Notes: a model not told the origin generated them from the letters alone. A DNA stretch of 64,000 nucleotides from Pseudalgibacter ostreae (GCF_042427585.1 NZ_JBHMFC010000042.1:11486-75485); one strand, 5' to 3'; positions 18,099 to 25,996 are shown, counted from the stretch's first letter. A program made the numbers and translations.

Positions 18099-18650
18099 AT
18101 GGCATATACACCTAGACTTAAAGAAGAGTACAAAAGCAGAGTAATTGCAGCTCTTACAGACGAATTTGGTTATACTAACGTAATGCAAGTACCAAAACTA
18201 ACTAAGATAGTAATATCTAAAGGGGTTGGAGCAGCAGTAGCAGACAAGAAACTTATCGACTATGCAGTGGAGGAGTTGGCAACTATATCCGGTCAAAAGG
18301 CTATATCTACCATATCTAAAAAAGACGTAGCATCATTCAAATTGCGTAAAGGCATGCCAATTGGGGCAAAAGTAACATTACGTGGAGAGAAAATGTACGA
18401 TTTCTTAGATCGCTTAGTAACATCTGCATTACCACGTGTAAGAGATTTTAACGGGATAAAAGCGAAAGGATTTGACGGAAGAGGTAACTACAACTTAGGG
18501 GTTACCGAACAAATTATCTTTCCAGAGATAAATATTGATCAAGTTAATAAAATCTCAGGAATGGATATTACATTTGTAACATCTGCAGATACGGATAAAG
18601 AAGCAAAATCATTATTAACCGAATTAGGGTTACCTTTTCAAAAGAACTAA
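18099..18650 (+). CDS. rplE: 50S ribosomal protein L5
   Basis: A 183-residue L5 that binds 5S rRNA and contacts the P-site tRNA elbow. Conserved stretches are PRLKEEYKSRVIAALTDEFGY, RKGMPIGAKVTLRGEKMYDFL and RVRDFNGIKAKGFDGRGNYN. Length fits. It is followed after 3 nt by rpsN. Confidence 0.98.
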   Translation: MAYTPRLKEEYKSRVIAALTDEFGYTNVMQVPKLTKIVISKGVGAAVADKKLIDYAVEELATISGQKAISTISKKDVASFKLRKGMPIGAKVTLRGEKMYDFLDRLVTSALPRVRDFNGIKAKGFDGRGNYNLGVTEQIIFPEINIDQVNKISGMDITFVTSADTDKEAKSLLTELGLPFQKN

Positions 18651-18653
18651 GAT

Positions 18654-18923
18654 ATGGCTAAAGAATCAATGAAAGCCCGTGAGGTGAAAAGATCTAAAAC
18701 AGTAGCAAAATATGCTGAAAAACGCAAAGCTTTAAAAGAAGCTGGCGATTATGAAGCATTACAAAAGTTACCAAAAAACGCATCTCCAGTTCGTCAACAC
18801 AACAGATGTAAATTAACAGGTAGACCTAGAGGATATATGAGAACGTTTGGACTTTCTCGTGTAACATTTAGAGAAATGGCTAATCAAGGTCTTATACCTG
18901 GAGTTAGAAAAGCAAGTTGGTAA
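18654..18923 (+). CDS. rpsN: 30S ribosomal protein S14, zinc-free long form
   Basis: An 89-residue S14 of the long type that lacks the CxxC zinc site of the short form. The C-terminal half, SPVRQHNRCKLTGRPRGYMRTFG and LIPGVRKASW, is the 16S-binding core. Together with the zinc-free L36 encoded downstream, it points to a ribosome partly independent of zinc. The stop is followed by a 79-nt spacer holding one of the 18-bp palindromes. Confidence 0.97.
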   Translation: MAKESMKAREVKRSKTVAKYAEKRKALKEAGDYEALQKLPKNASPVRQHNRCKLTGRPRGYMRTFGLSRVTFREMANQGLIPGVRKASW

Positions 18924-18954
18924 TATTATTTTAATAATCAGATTTAAGGTTCTA

Positions 18955-18972
18955 TCCCGATAGTTTTCGGGA
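18955..18972. repeat. 18-bp intergenic palindrome, copy 2
   Basis: TCCCGATAGTTTTCGGGA lies in the rpsN-rpsH spacer. Outer 6-bp arms TCCCGA/TCGGGA are perfect around a TAGTTT centre. It belongs to the same family as the elements at 12467, 37198 and 40176. It sits 30 nt before the rpsH start and has no T-run, so a terminator role is unlikely. Confidence 0.75.
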
Positions 18973-19002
18973 TTGAAAACCAAAATCGCAAATCAATTCA
19001 TT

Positions 19003-19401
19003 ATGTACACAGATCCAATCGCGGATTATTTGACAAGAATTAGAAACGCAGTGCGTGCCAACCATAGAGTGGTTGAGATCCCTGCTTCTAATCTTAAAAA
19101 AGGAATCACTAAAATATTATTCGAACAAGGATATATTTTAAGTTACAAATTTGATGATTCTACAGTACAAGGCACTATCAAAATAGCGCTTAAGTACAAT
19201 AAAGAAACCAAAGAACCAGTAATTAAGAAACTTCAAAGAATAAGTAAACCGGGCTTACGTAAGTATGCGGGTTCTACAGAATTACCAAGAATTCTTAATG
19301 GTTTAGGGATTGCTATCGTTTCAACTTCTCATGGAGTAATGACGGGCAAACAAGCCAAAAGAGACAACGTAGGTGGTGAAGTTTTATGTTACGTTTACTA
19401 A
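19003..19401 (+). CDS. rpsH: 30S ribosomal protein S8
   Basis: A 132-residue S8 from ATG 19003 (MYTDPIADYLTRIRNAV, the invariant family start). The frame is open ten codons further upstream to 18973, but that extension would begin beside the 18-bp palindrome and is not conserved in the family. The C-terminal STSHGVMTGKQAKRDNVGGEV is the signature. In E. coli S8 represses the spc operon by binding mRNA at the L5 start; no such site was recognised here. Confidence 0.97.
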   Translation: MYTDPIADYLTRIRNAVRANHRVVEIPASNLKKGITKILFEQGYILSYKFDDSTVQGTIKIALKYNKETKEPVIKKLQRISKPGLRKYAGSTELPRILNGLGIAIVSTSHGVMTGKQAKRDNVGGEVLCYVY

Positions 19402-19419
19402 TTTAAAAGCCGAAAAGAA

Positions 19420-19962
19420 ATGTCAAGAATAGGAAATAGTCCAGTAGCCATTCCAGAAGGTGTAACAGTTAACGTTAAAGATAACGAAGTAACTGTAAAA
19501 GGAAAATTAGGAGAGTTAACACAAAATTTTAGCTCTATAGATATAAAGATTGAAGATGGCCAGGTGATTTTAGCACGTGCAGCTGATACAAAAGACCTGA
19601 AAGCAAAGCACGGACTTTATCGATCTCTTATAGATAACATGATACATGGTGTGTCTAAAGGATGGACAAAAGAGTTGGAGTTTGTTGGTGTAGGTTATAG
19701 AGCTTCGCACCAAGGACAAAAATTAGAATTAGCTTTAGGTTTTTCACATAATATCATTCTAGATGTCGCTCCTGAAGTGACTGTAGAAACCATATCTGAA
19801 AAAGGAAAGAACCCGATAGTAAAACTAACATCATTTGATAAACAACTTGTTGGTCAAATAGCGGCAAAAATCCGTGATTTTAGAAGACCAGAACCTTACA
19901 AAGGAAAAGGGATTAAGTTTGTTGGTGAGGTATTAAGAAGAAAAGCAGGTAAATCAGCTTAA
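19420..19962 (+). CDS. rplF: 50S ribosomal protein L6
   Basis: A 180-residue L6 near the GTPase-associated centre, made of two repeated domains. MSRIGNSPVAIPEGVTVNV starts it; GVSKGWTKELEFVGVGYRA and the C-terminal RRPEPYKGKGIKFVGE are conserved. Length normal. A 92-nt spacer with an enclosing inverted repeat follows before rplR. Confidence 0.98.
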   Translation: MSRIGNSPVAIPEGVTVNVKDNEVTVKGKLGELTQNFSSIDIKIEDGQVILARAADTKDLKAKHGLYRSLIDNMIHGVSKGWTKELEFVGVGYRASHQGQKLELALGFSHNIILDVAPEVTVETISEKGKNPIVKLTSFDKQLVGQIAAKIRDFRRPEPYKGKGIKFVGEVLRRKAGKSA

Positions 19963-19966
19963 AAGT

Positions 19967-20050
19967 ATTTACGATTGTAAGTTTTTTTAGAACTACGAAT
20001 TTTAATTGGTAAATCTATAAATCTTAAATCGTTAATCATAAATCGTAAAT
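19967..20050. repeat. Long inverted repeat filling the rplF-rplR spacer
   Basis: ATTTACGATT (19967-19976) and AATCGTAAAT (20041-20050) are perfect 10-bp inverted arms enclosing 64 nt. The right side is a run of imperfect direct repeats built on the word AAATC(G/T)T (20010-20050). The element fills almost all of the spacer and ends 4 nt before the rplR ATG. It could fold as a long stem on the mRNA. Confidence 0.7.
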
Positions 20051-20054
20051 CGAA

Positions 20055-20411
20055 ATGGCATTAACAAAAAATCAAAGAAGAACAAGAATAAAAAACAGAA
20101 TTCGTAAGATAGTTTCTGGCACAGAAGCTAGACCTAGATTATCTGTTTTTAGAAGTAATAAAGAAATCTATGCTCAACTTGTAGATGATGTAACGGGTAA
20201 AACACTTGCTGCAGCATCTTCAAGAGACAAAGATATTAACACTGCAAAAGTTACTAAAGTTGAAGCAGCTGCACTAGTAGGGAAAGCCCTAGCGGAAAAA
20301 GCTTTAAAAGTAGGTGTGGAAACCATCTCTTTTGACAGAGGCGGCTATTTATATCACGGTAGAGTAAAATCATTAGCTGAAGGAGCTAGAGAAGCAGGAC
20401 TAAAATTCTAA
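20055..20411 (+). CDS. rplR: 50S ribosomal protein L18
   Basis: A 118-residue L18 that binds 5S rRNA together with L5. It begins with a basic segment (TKNQRRTRIKNRIRKIVSG), then PRLSVFRSNKEIYAQLVDD and the C-terminal FDRGGYLYHGRVKSLAEGAREAGL. Length standard. Its ATG immediately follows the long inverted repeat. Confidence 0.98.
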   Translation: MALTKNQRRTRIKNRIRKIVSGTEARPRLSVFRSNKEIYAQLVDDVTGKTLAAASSRDKDINTAKVTKVEAAALVGKALAEKALKVGVETISFDRGGYLYHGRVKSLAEGAREAGLKF

Positions 20412-20417
20412 GAAATT

Positions 20418-20942
20418 ATGTATCGAAAATATAAAAGCGCAGAGTTAGTTAAACCAAGTGGATTAGATCTTAAAGATCGTTTAGTTGGTGTACAAAGAGT
20501 TACCAAAGTAACTAAAGGTGGTAGAGCATTTGGTTTTTCGGCAATCGTAGTGGTTGGTGACGAAGCAGGTGTTGTAGGACAAGGTTTAGGGAAATCTAAA
20601 GACGTGGCCAGTGCCATTGCAAAAGGAATAGAAGATGCTAAGAAAAATTTAGTACGTATTCCTTTAAAAGGAAAAACAATACCTCACGAACAAAAGGGTA
20701 AATATGCAGGTGCACGAGTAAATATTATTCCTGCAGCTCCAGGTACCGGTGTTATCGCTGGTGGTGCTGTAAGAACTGTATTAGAGGCTGTTGGTGTACA
20801 CGACGTATTATCAAAATCTCAAGGGTCTTCAAATCCTCATAACGTTGTAAAAGCAACATTCGATGCTTTACTTCAATTGAGAGATGCGAACGCTATTGCA
20901 AGAGATAGAGGTATTTCACTTGAACAAGTTTTTAACGCTTAA
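20418..20942 (+). CDS. rpsE: 30S ribosomal protein S5
   Basis: A 174-residue S5 with its N-terminal double-stranded-RNA-binding-like domain (LVGVQRVTKVTKGGRAFGFSA) and C-terminal S5 domain (GVHDVLSKSQGSSNPHNVVKA). It helps control decoding fidelity and mRNA unwinding at the entry channel. Length and position are typical; rpmD follows after 13 nt. Confidence 0.98.
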   Translation: MYRKYKSAELVKPSGLDLKDRLVGVQRVTKVTKGGRAFGFSAIVVVGDEAGVVGQGLGKSKDVASAIAKGIEDAKKNLVRIPLKGKTIPHEQKGKYAGARVNIIPAAPGTGVIAGGAVRTVLEAVGVHDVLSKSQGSSNPHNVVKATFDALLQLRDANAIARDRGISLEQVFNA

Positions 20943-20955
20943 TCATAAGACAGAA

Positions 20956-21138
20956 ATGGCAAAAATTAAAGTAACAAAGGTTAAAAGCGCAATTAATCGT
21001 ACGCTAAGACAAAAAAGAACTTTAGAAGCTCTTGGTCTTAAAAAGATTGGTCAAGTAAAAGAGCATGATGCTACACCAAATATTCTTGGTATGGTTGCTA
21101 AAGTTTCACATTTAGTTTCTGTTGAAGAAACAAAATAA
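20956..21138 (+). CDS. rpmD: 50S ribosomal protein L30
   Basis: A 60-residue L30 from ATG 20956 (MAKIKVTKVKSAINRTLRQK). The same frame is open 24 codons upstream inside rpsE, which is incidental. LEALGLKKIGQVKEHDATPN is the conserved centre. It lies between rpsE and rplO, as expected; its end is 13 nt before the rplO start. Confidence 0.96.
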   Translation: MAKIKVTKVKSAINRTLRQKRTLEALGLKKIGQVKEHDATPNILGMVAKVSHLVSVEETK

Positions 21139-21151
21139 TATAAAACTGAAA

Positions 21152-21604
21152 ATGGATTTAAGTAATTTAAAACCTGCAGAAGGTTCAGTAAAAAATCAAG
21201 GAAAAAGAGTAGGTAGAGGACAAGGTTCTGGAAAAGGTGGTACCGCAACACGTGGTCACAAAGGAGCTAAATCACGTTCTGGTTATTCTAAGAAACTAGG
21301 ATTTGAAGGAGGGCAAATGCCACTTCAAAGACGTGTTCCTAAATTTGGTTTTACGAATATCAACCGTGTAGAATATCAAGGCATCAACCTAGATACTTTA
21401 CAAGAATTGGTAGACGACAAGAAAATTGAAGATACAGTAAATTTTGAAACCTTATTTGCTCACCGTTTGGCTGGAAAAAACGATCTAATCAAAATATTAG
21501 GTAGAGGCGAATTAAAAGCAAAATTAAAAGTATCAGCTCATAAGTTTACTGCTTCAGCAAAAGCTGCTATAGAAGCTGCTGGAGGAGAAGCTGTAACGTT
21601 ATAA
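21152..21604 (+). CDS. rplO: 50S ribosomal protein L15
   Basis: A 150-residue L15 from ATG 21152 (MDLSNLKPAEGSVKNQGKRVG); an upstream in-frame ATG at 21122 would overlap rpmD and is not family-like. The Gly/Lys-rich extension GRGQGSGKGGTATRGHKG penetrates 23S rRNA. It is the usual gene before secY, 14 nt apart. Confidence 0.97.
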   Translation: MDLSNLKPAEGSVKNQGKRVGRGQGSGKGGTATRGHKGAKSRSGYSKKLGFEGGQMPLQRRVPKFGFTNINRVEYQGINLDTLQELVDDKKIEDTVNFETLFAHRLAGKNDLIKILGRGELKAKLKVSAHKFTASAKAAIEAAGGEAVTL

Positions 21605-21618
21605 GCCATATTATAAGT

Positions 21619-22965
21619 ATGAAATTTATAGAATCGTTAAAGAATGTTTGGAAAATTGAGGAACTAAGAAACAGGATCATAGTTACTTTGGGGCTGCTTT
21701 TAGTGTATCGTTTTGGAGCACAAGTTACATTGCCAGGAATCGATGCCGCTCAATTAGGAGGTTTAGCTAGTAGTGCAGATGGAGGTTTATTAGGTCTTCT
21801 TAATGCCTTTACAGGTGGAGCCTTCGCTAAAGCATCAGTATTTGCTTTAGGTATTATGCCTTACATTTCTGCTTCTATTGTAGTACAGTTAATGGGAATA
21901 GCAATTCCTTATTTGCAAAAACTACAAAAAGAAGGGGCCAGCGGACAAAAGAAAATTAATCAAATAACACGCTGGTTAACTATAGCGATCTGTTTATTGC
22001 AGGCTCCTGGTTATTTAGCAAGTTTGCCTGCTTTAGGTATTCCGCAAAGTGCCTTTTTATTGGGCACAGGGGGTTTGTTTTATTTCTCTTCTGTAGTAAT
22101 ACTTGTAACAGGGTGTATTTTCGCCATGTGGTTAGGAGAAAAAATTACCGATAAAGGTATTGGTAATGGGATATCCTTATTAATTATGGTGGGTATTATT
22201 GCTACATTGCCTTTGGCATTTGTGCAAAATGCAGCGACTAGACTAGAAGGAAACAATGTTATGTTGATTCTTTTTGAACTGATTATTTGGTTTGTAATCA
22301 TTCTTGCCGCTATCATGTTAGTGATGGGGGTTAGAAAAATTGCAGTTCAGTATGCAAGACGTACCGCTTCTGGCGGATATGAAAAAAGTGCAGCAGCAGG
22401 TTCAAGGCAATACATCCCTTTAAAACTTAATGCATCGGGTGTAATGCCTATCATCTTTGCTCAAGCAATCATGTTTGTTCCAGGCTTAATTGGAGGGTCT
22501 TCTTTTATGAAAGAGACTACCGCAGGAGCTTGGATGCAAACCAATTTCTCTGACATGTTTGGGTTTTGGTACAATCTTGTATTTGCTCTGTTAATTATTG
22601 TATTTACCTATTTTTATACAGCAATTACGGTGCCTACCAATAAAATGGCAGATGACTTAAAACGTAGTGGTGGCTTTATACCTGGTATTCGTCCAGGCTC
22701 TGAAACCTCAGAGTATTTAGATAAAATCATGTCTCAAATTACCTTACCAGGTTCTATATTTTTAGCGCTTTTGGCTGTGTTCCCAGCTTTTATTGTGAAA
22801 CTTATGGATGTCCAACAAGGCTGGGCATTATTCTTCGGAGGTACCTCACTACTTATTATGGTTGGAGTTGCAATTGATACTATGCAACAGGTAAATTCAT
22901 ACTTGTTAAATAGACACTATGATGGTTTGATGAAGACTGGTAAAAATAGAAAAGCATTAGCTTAA
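21619..22965 (+). CDS. secY: Protein translocase channel subunit SecY
   Basis: A 448-residue SecY with ten predicted transmembrane helices. TLGLLLVYRFGAQVTLPGID covers TM1 and the beginning of the plug region; GIMPYISASIVVQL, the large cytosolic loop GVRKIAVQYARRTASGGYEK and the C-terminal NSYLLNRHYDGLMK are typical. It forms the SecYEG pore in the inner membrane and is needed for export of every Sec-dependent protein encoded here. It sits at its conserved place after rplO; infA follows after 10 nt. Confidence 0.98.
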   Translation: MKFIESLKNVWKIEELRNRIIVTLGLLLVYRFGAQVTLPGIDAAQLGGLASSADGGLLGLLNAFTGGAFAKASVFALGIMPYISASIVVQLMGIAIPYLQKLQKEGASGQKKINQITRWLTIAICLLQAPGYLASLPALGIPQSAFLLGTGGLFYFSSVVILVTGCIFAMWLGEKITDKGIGNGISLLIMVGIIATLPLAFVQNAATRLEGNNVMLILFELIIWFVIILAAIMLVMGVRKIAVQYARRTASGGYEKSAAAGSRQYIPLKLNASGVMPIIFAQAIMFVPGLIGGSSFMKETTAGAWMQTNFSDMFGFWYNLVFALLIIVFTYFYTAITVPTNKMADDLKRSGGFIPGIRPGSETSEYLDKIMSQITLPGSIFLALLAVFPAFIVKLMDVQQGWALFFGGTSLLIMVGVAIDTMQQVNSYLLNRHYDGLMKTGKNRKALA

Positions 22966-22975
22966 ATATTATACT

Positions 22976-23191
22976 ATGGCAAAACAAGCAGCAATAGAGC
23001 AGGACGGAACAATTATTGAAGCATTATCAAATGCTATGTTTCGTGTTGAATTAGAAAACGGTCACATAGTGACAGCGCATATCTCTGGTAAAATGCGTAT
23101 GCATTACATTAAATTGTTACCAGGGGATAAAGTGAAATTAGAAATGAGTCCTTATGATTTATCTAAGGCTAGAATAACTTATAGATACTAA
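22976..23191 (+). CDS. infA: Translation initiation factor IF-1
   Basis: A 71-residue S1/OB-fold IF-1 that binds the 30S A site during initiation. MAKQAAIEQDGTIIEALSNA, FRVELENGHIVTAHISGKMR and the end DLSKARITYRY are diagnostic. It directly precedes rpmJ, the common bacterial order. Confidence 0.97.
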   Translation: MAKQAAIEQDGTIIEALSNAMFRVELENGHIVTAHISGKMRMHYIKLLPGDKVKLEMSPYDLSKARITYRY

Positions 23192-23197
23192 TATACG

Positions 23198-23314
23198 ATG
23201 AAAGTTAGAGCATCCGTTAAAAAAAGAAGTGCAGATTGTAAAATCGTGCGTAGAAAAGGTAGACTTTACGTGATAAACAAAAAGAATCCTAGATTTAAAC
23301 AAAGACAAGGGTAA
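23198..23314 (+). CDS. rpmJ: 50S ribosomal protein L36, zinc-free form
   Basis: A 38-codon gene with ATG 23198 and TAA 23312-23314, easily missed because of its length. It reads MKVRASVKKRSADCKIVRRK then GRLYVINKKNPRFKQRQG. Compared with E. coli L36 only one Cys remains: the CxxC pair is SADC, the third Cys is Lys and the His is Phe, so the zinc ribbon is lost. Its place between infA (6 nt) and rpsM (2 nt) is conserved. Confidence 0.96.
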   Translation: MKVRASVKKRSADCKIVRRKGRLYVINKKNPRFKQRQG

Positions 23315-23316
23315 TT

Positions 23317-23691
23317 ATGGCAAGAATTGCAGGTGTAGACATACCAAAAAACAAAAGAGGGGTTATTTCCTTAACTTATATCTATGGAATAGGTAAAAGT
23401 AGAGCAAAAGATATTTTAGCTGAAGCTAAAGTTGATGATAGTAAAAAAGTTCAAGATTGGACAGATGACGAAATTGGAAACATTCGTGAAGCTGTTGGAA
23501 CTTTTAAAATCGAAGGTGAATTACGTTCTGAAACACAATTGAACATTAAGCGATTAATGGATATTGGATGTTACAGAGGTATTCGTCATAGATCGGGGCT
23601 TCCATTAAGAGGGCAACGTACTAAGAACAACTCTAGAACAAGAAAAGGTAGAAGAAAAACAGTTGCTAATAAGAAAAAGGTAACTAAATAA
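23317..23691 (+). CDS. rpsM: 30S ribosomal protein S13
   Basis: A 124-residue S13 of the 30S head, forming bridges B1a/B1b with the 50S. MARIAGVDIPKNKRGVISLTYIYGIG carries the helix-hairpin-helix region, and GIRHRSGLPLRGQRTKNNSRTRKG is the tRNA-contacting basic tail region. Standard length. It is separated from rpsK by an unusual 101-nt spacer. Confidence 0.98.
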   Translation: MARIAGVDIPKNKRGVISLTYIYGIGKSRAKDILAEAKVDDSKKVQDWTDDEIGNIREAVGTFKIEGELRSETQLNIKRLMDIGCYRGIRHRSGLPLRGQRTKNNSRTRKGRRKTVANKKKVTK

Positions 23692-23792
23692 TAATTAGTT
23701 TTTTAGTAATTAGACGTTGGAAGGAATCTGTTTGAAATTATAATGGTTTAGGATTCTAGCGACTATCACTAACAACTAAAAACTATAATACT
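23692..23792. repeat. Imperfect inverted repeat filling the rpsM-rpsK spacer
   Basis: The spacer opens with AGTTTTTTAGTAATTAGACG (23697-23716). Its far end, read on the opposite strand, has AGTTTTTAGTTGTTAGTG then ATAGTCG, an imperfect inverted copy. A nested pair (GGAATC near 23722, GATTCT near 23752) extends the fold. Ribosomal neighbours mostly have spacers below 25 nt, so this looks like an inserted element or an RNA control region. Confidence 0.55.
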
Positions 23793-24185
23793 ATGGCAAA
23801 ATCAAATACAAAAAGCGTCAAAAAACGTAAAGTTATTATTGACGCTGTTGGAGAGGCACATGTTACCGCTTCATTCAACAACATCATTATTTCATTAACC
23901 AACAAAAAAGGAGACGTTATTTCTTGGTCTTCTGCTGGTAAAATGGGATTTAGAGGTTCTAAGAAAAACACACCTTATGCTGCACAATTAGCCGCAGAAG
24001 ATGCTGCAGGAGTAGCCTCAGAAGCTGGATTAAAAAAAGTAAAGGTTTATGTGAAAGGACCTGGAAATGGTAGAGAGTCTGCTATCCGCTCTATACATAA
24101 TGCAGGTATTGAAGTAACAGAGATTATCGATGTTACCCCATTACCACATAATGGCTGTAGACCTCCAAAAAGAAGAAGAGTTTAG
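23793..24185 (+). CDS. rpsK: 30S ribosomal protein S11
   Basis: A 130-residue S11 of the 30S platform, close to the E-site mRNA. GEAHVTASFNNIIISLTNKKGD, WSSAGKMGFRGSKKNTPYAAQ and the C-terminal VTPLPHNGCRPPKRRRV are invariant features. It is followed by a strong terminator-like hairpin before rpsD. Confidence 0.98.
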   Translation: MAKSNTKSVKKRKVIIDAVGEAHVTASFNNIIISLTNKKGDVISWSSAGKMGFRGSKKNTPYAAQLAAEDAAGVASEAGLKKVKVYVKGPGNGRESAIRSIHNAGIEVTEIIDVTPLPHNGCRPPKRRRV

Positions 24186-24200
24186 TAACATATATGTATT

Positions 24201-24242
24201 AAAAATTAATATCAACTGTTTTTACAGTTGATATTAATTTTT
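24201..24242 (+). terminator. Terminator-like hairpin between rpsK and rpsD
   Basis: AAAAATTAATATCAACTG (24201-24218) and its exact complement (24225-24242) form an 18-bp perfect stem with a 6-nt loop. The right arm ends in T5. It lies 16 nt after rpsK inside the ribosomal superoperon. The symmetric A/T ends would let it act in both directions. Confidence 0.75.
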
Positions 24243-24247
24243 ATGCG

Positions 24248-24357
24248 TAAATTTGCAAACTGAAAAAATAATTAACAAGTATCACAAAGAGAACAACGAG
24301 CATCGAAGGATAAGATTAAGACCTTAATTCATGATCACTCTTAAAAACAACAATTAA
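24248..24357 (+). promoter_or_regulatory. Internal promoter candidate and leader of rpsD
   Basis: TAAATTTG at 24248-24255 fits the -7 consensus TAnnTTTG; only a partial GTTG (24227-24230) is present upstream, 17 nt away. The following ~100-nt leader contains ATTAAG/CTTAAT inverted arms (24315-24328). S4 is a known autogenous regulator, and structured rpsD leaders have been proposed in Bacteroidetes; whether this is one cannot be decided from a single sequence. Confidence 0.45.
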
Positions 24358-24963
24358 ATGGCAAGATATACTGGTCCTAAAACTAAAATAGCCCGAAAAT
24401 TCGGTGAAGCTATTTTTGGAGAAGATAAATCTTTTGAAAAAAGAAACTATCCTCCAGGTCAACACGGAGCGAACAAGCGTCGTGGAAAAAAATCTGAATA
24501 TGCTATCCAATTAATGGAAAAGCAAAAAGCGAAATATACCTATGGTATCTTAGAGCGTCAATTCAGAACAATGTTTAAACGTGCAAGAACGGCTCCAGGT
24601 ATTACTGGTGAAGTTTTATTACAACTTTGTGAGTCTAGACTAGACAACGTTGTATACCGTATGGGGATTTCACCATCTCGTAGCGGTGCAAGACAATTAG
24701 TATCGCACAGACACATTACCGTAAATGGCGAGTTGGTTAACATACCTTCTTACCAATTGCAAGCAGGTGATGTAGTAGCAGTAAGAGAAAAGTCAAAATC
24801 ACTTGAGGCTATCAACAACTCTTTGTCAAACTCAAGTAAAGTGTATGAGTGGATCACTTGGAATGATGGAAGTAAGCAAGGAACTTTCGTTTCTGTTCCT
24901 GCAAGAATTCAAATTCCAGAAAACATAAACGAGCAATTCATCGTTGAATTATATTCTAAATAA
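24358..24963 (+). CDS. rpsD: 30S ribosomal protein S4
   Basis: A 201-residue S4, a primary 16S-binding protein of the 30S body. MARYTGPKTKIARKFGEAIF starts it; the S4 RNA-binding domain reads RLDNVVYRMGISPSRSGARQ and LVSHRHITVNGELVNIPSYQ. The YPPGQHGANKRRGKKSEYA segment is zinc-free, since the Cys cluster of some S4 proteins is absent. It lies between rpsK and rpoA, probably with its own promoter. Confidence 0.98.
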   Translation: MARYTGPKTKIARKFGEAIFGEDKSFEKRNYPPGQHGANKRRGKKSEYAIQLMEKQKAKYTYGILERQFRTMFKRARTAPGITGEVLLQLCESRLDNVVYRMGISPSRSGARQLVSHRHITVNGELVNIPSYQLQAGDVVAVREKSKSLEAINNSLSNSSKVYEWITWNDGSKQGTFVSVPARIQIPENINEQFIVELYSK

Positions 24964-24984
24964 TAACTGATACAAATCACAAAT

Positions 24985-25977
24985 ATGGCAGTATTTAATT
25001 TTCAAAAGCCCGACAAGGTAATCATGATTGATTCTACCGATTTTGAAGGGAAATTCGAATTTAGACCTTTAGAACCAGGTTATGGTTTAACAGTAGGAAA
25101 TGCTTTAAGAAGAGTTTTATTGTCTTCTTTGGAAGGATTCGCCATTACGTCAGTTAGAATTGAAGGTGTAGACCATGAGTTTTCTGCTATTGCAGGCGTC
25201 GTAGAAGATGTCACAGAAATTATCCTTAACTTAAAACAAGTTCGTTTTAAAAGACAAATTGAAGATATTGATAATGAATCTATTTCTATTTCAATATCTG
25301 GACAGGAAACGATTACTGCTGGCGATTTCCAAAAATTTATTTCAGGTTTCCAAGTGTTGAATACAGAAATGATTATCTGTAACTTAGACCCTAAAGTGAG
25401 TTTTAATATGGAAATTACCATTGAAAAAGGTAGAGGCTATGTTCCTGCAGAGGAAAATAAAAAAGCAGCTGCACCAATTGGTACTATTTTTACAGACTCT
25501 ATTTATACGCCTATAAAAAACGTTAAATATAGTGTTGAGAATTATCGTGTTGAACAAAAAACAGATTATGAAAAACTGGTTTTTGAAATAATTACAGACG
25601 GTTCTATTACACCACAAGACGCTTTAACAGAAGCTGCTAAAACCTTAATTCACCACTTCATGCTATTCTCCGACGAGCGTATCACTTTAGAAGCTGATGA
25701 AATTGCACAAACTGAAACGTATGATGAGGAATCTCTACATATGCGCCAGTTGCTTAAAACAAAGCTCATCGATATGGATTTATCTGTTCGTGCGCTTAAC
25801 TGTTTAAAAGCTGCAGAGGTAGATACATTAGGAGATTTAGTGTCTTTTAATAAAAATGATTTGATGAAATTTAGAAACTTCGGAAAAAAATCCCTTACAG
25901 AGCTAGAAGAGCTTGTACAGGTTAAAGGTTTAAATTTCGGAATGGATCTAAGCAAATACAAATTAGATAAAGACTAA
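24985..25977 (+). CDS. rpoA: DNA-directed RNA polymerase alpha subunit
   Basis: A 330-residue alpha subunit. The N-terminal dimerisation domain has FEFRPLEPGYGLTVGNALRRVLLSS; the C-terminal domain (from about residue 250) has LDMDLSVRALNCLKAAEVDT and FRNFGKKSLTELEELV, which in other bacteria contacts UP elements and activators. Length typical. A 110-nt spacer with a small inverted repeat follows before rplQ. Confidence 0.98.
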   Translation: MAVFNFQKPDKVIMIDSTDFEGKFEFRPLEPGYGLTVGNALRRVLLSSLEGFAITSVRIEGVDHEFSAIAGVVEDVTEIILNLKQVRFKRQIEDIDNESISISISGQETITAGDFQKFISGFQVLNTEMIICNLDPKVSFNMEITIEKGRGYVPAEENKKAAAPIGTIFTDSIYTPIKNVKYSVENYRVEQKTDYEKLVFEIITDGSITPQDALTEAAKTLIHHFMLFSDERITLEADEIAQTETYDEESLHMRQLLKTKLIDMDLSVRALNCLKAAEVDTLGDLVSFNKNDLMKFRNFGKKSLTELEELVQVKGLNFGMDLSKYKLDKD

Positions 25978-25978
25978 G

Positions 25979-25996
25979 CTATTTAAACTTAAATAG
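25979..25996 (+). other. Small hairpin after rpoA
   Basis: CTATTTAA (25979-25986) and TTAAATAG (25989-25996) are perfect 8-bp inverted arms beginning 1 nt after the rpoA stop. No T-run follows, so it may protect or process the transcript rather than terminate it. It is AT-only in the inner part and could be chance. Confidence 0.35.
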
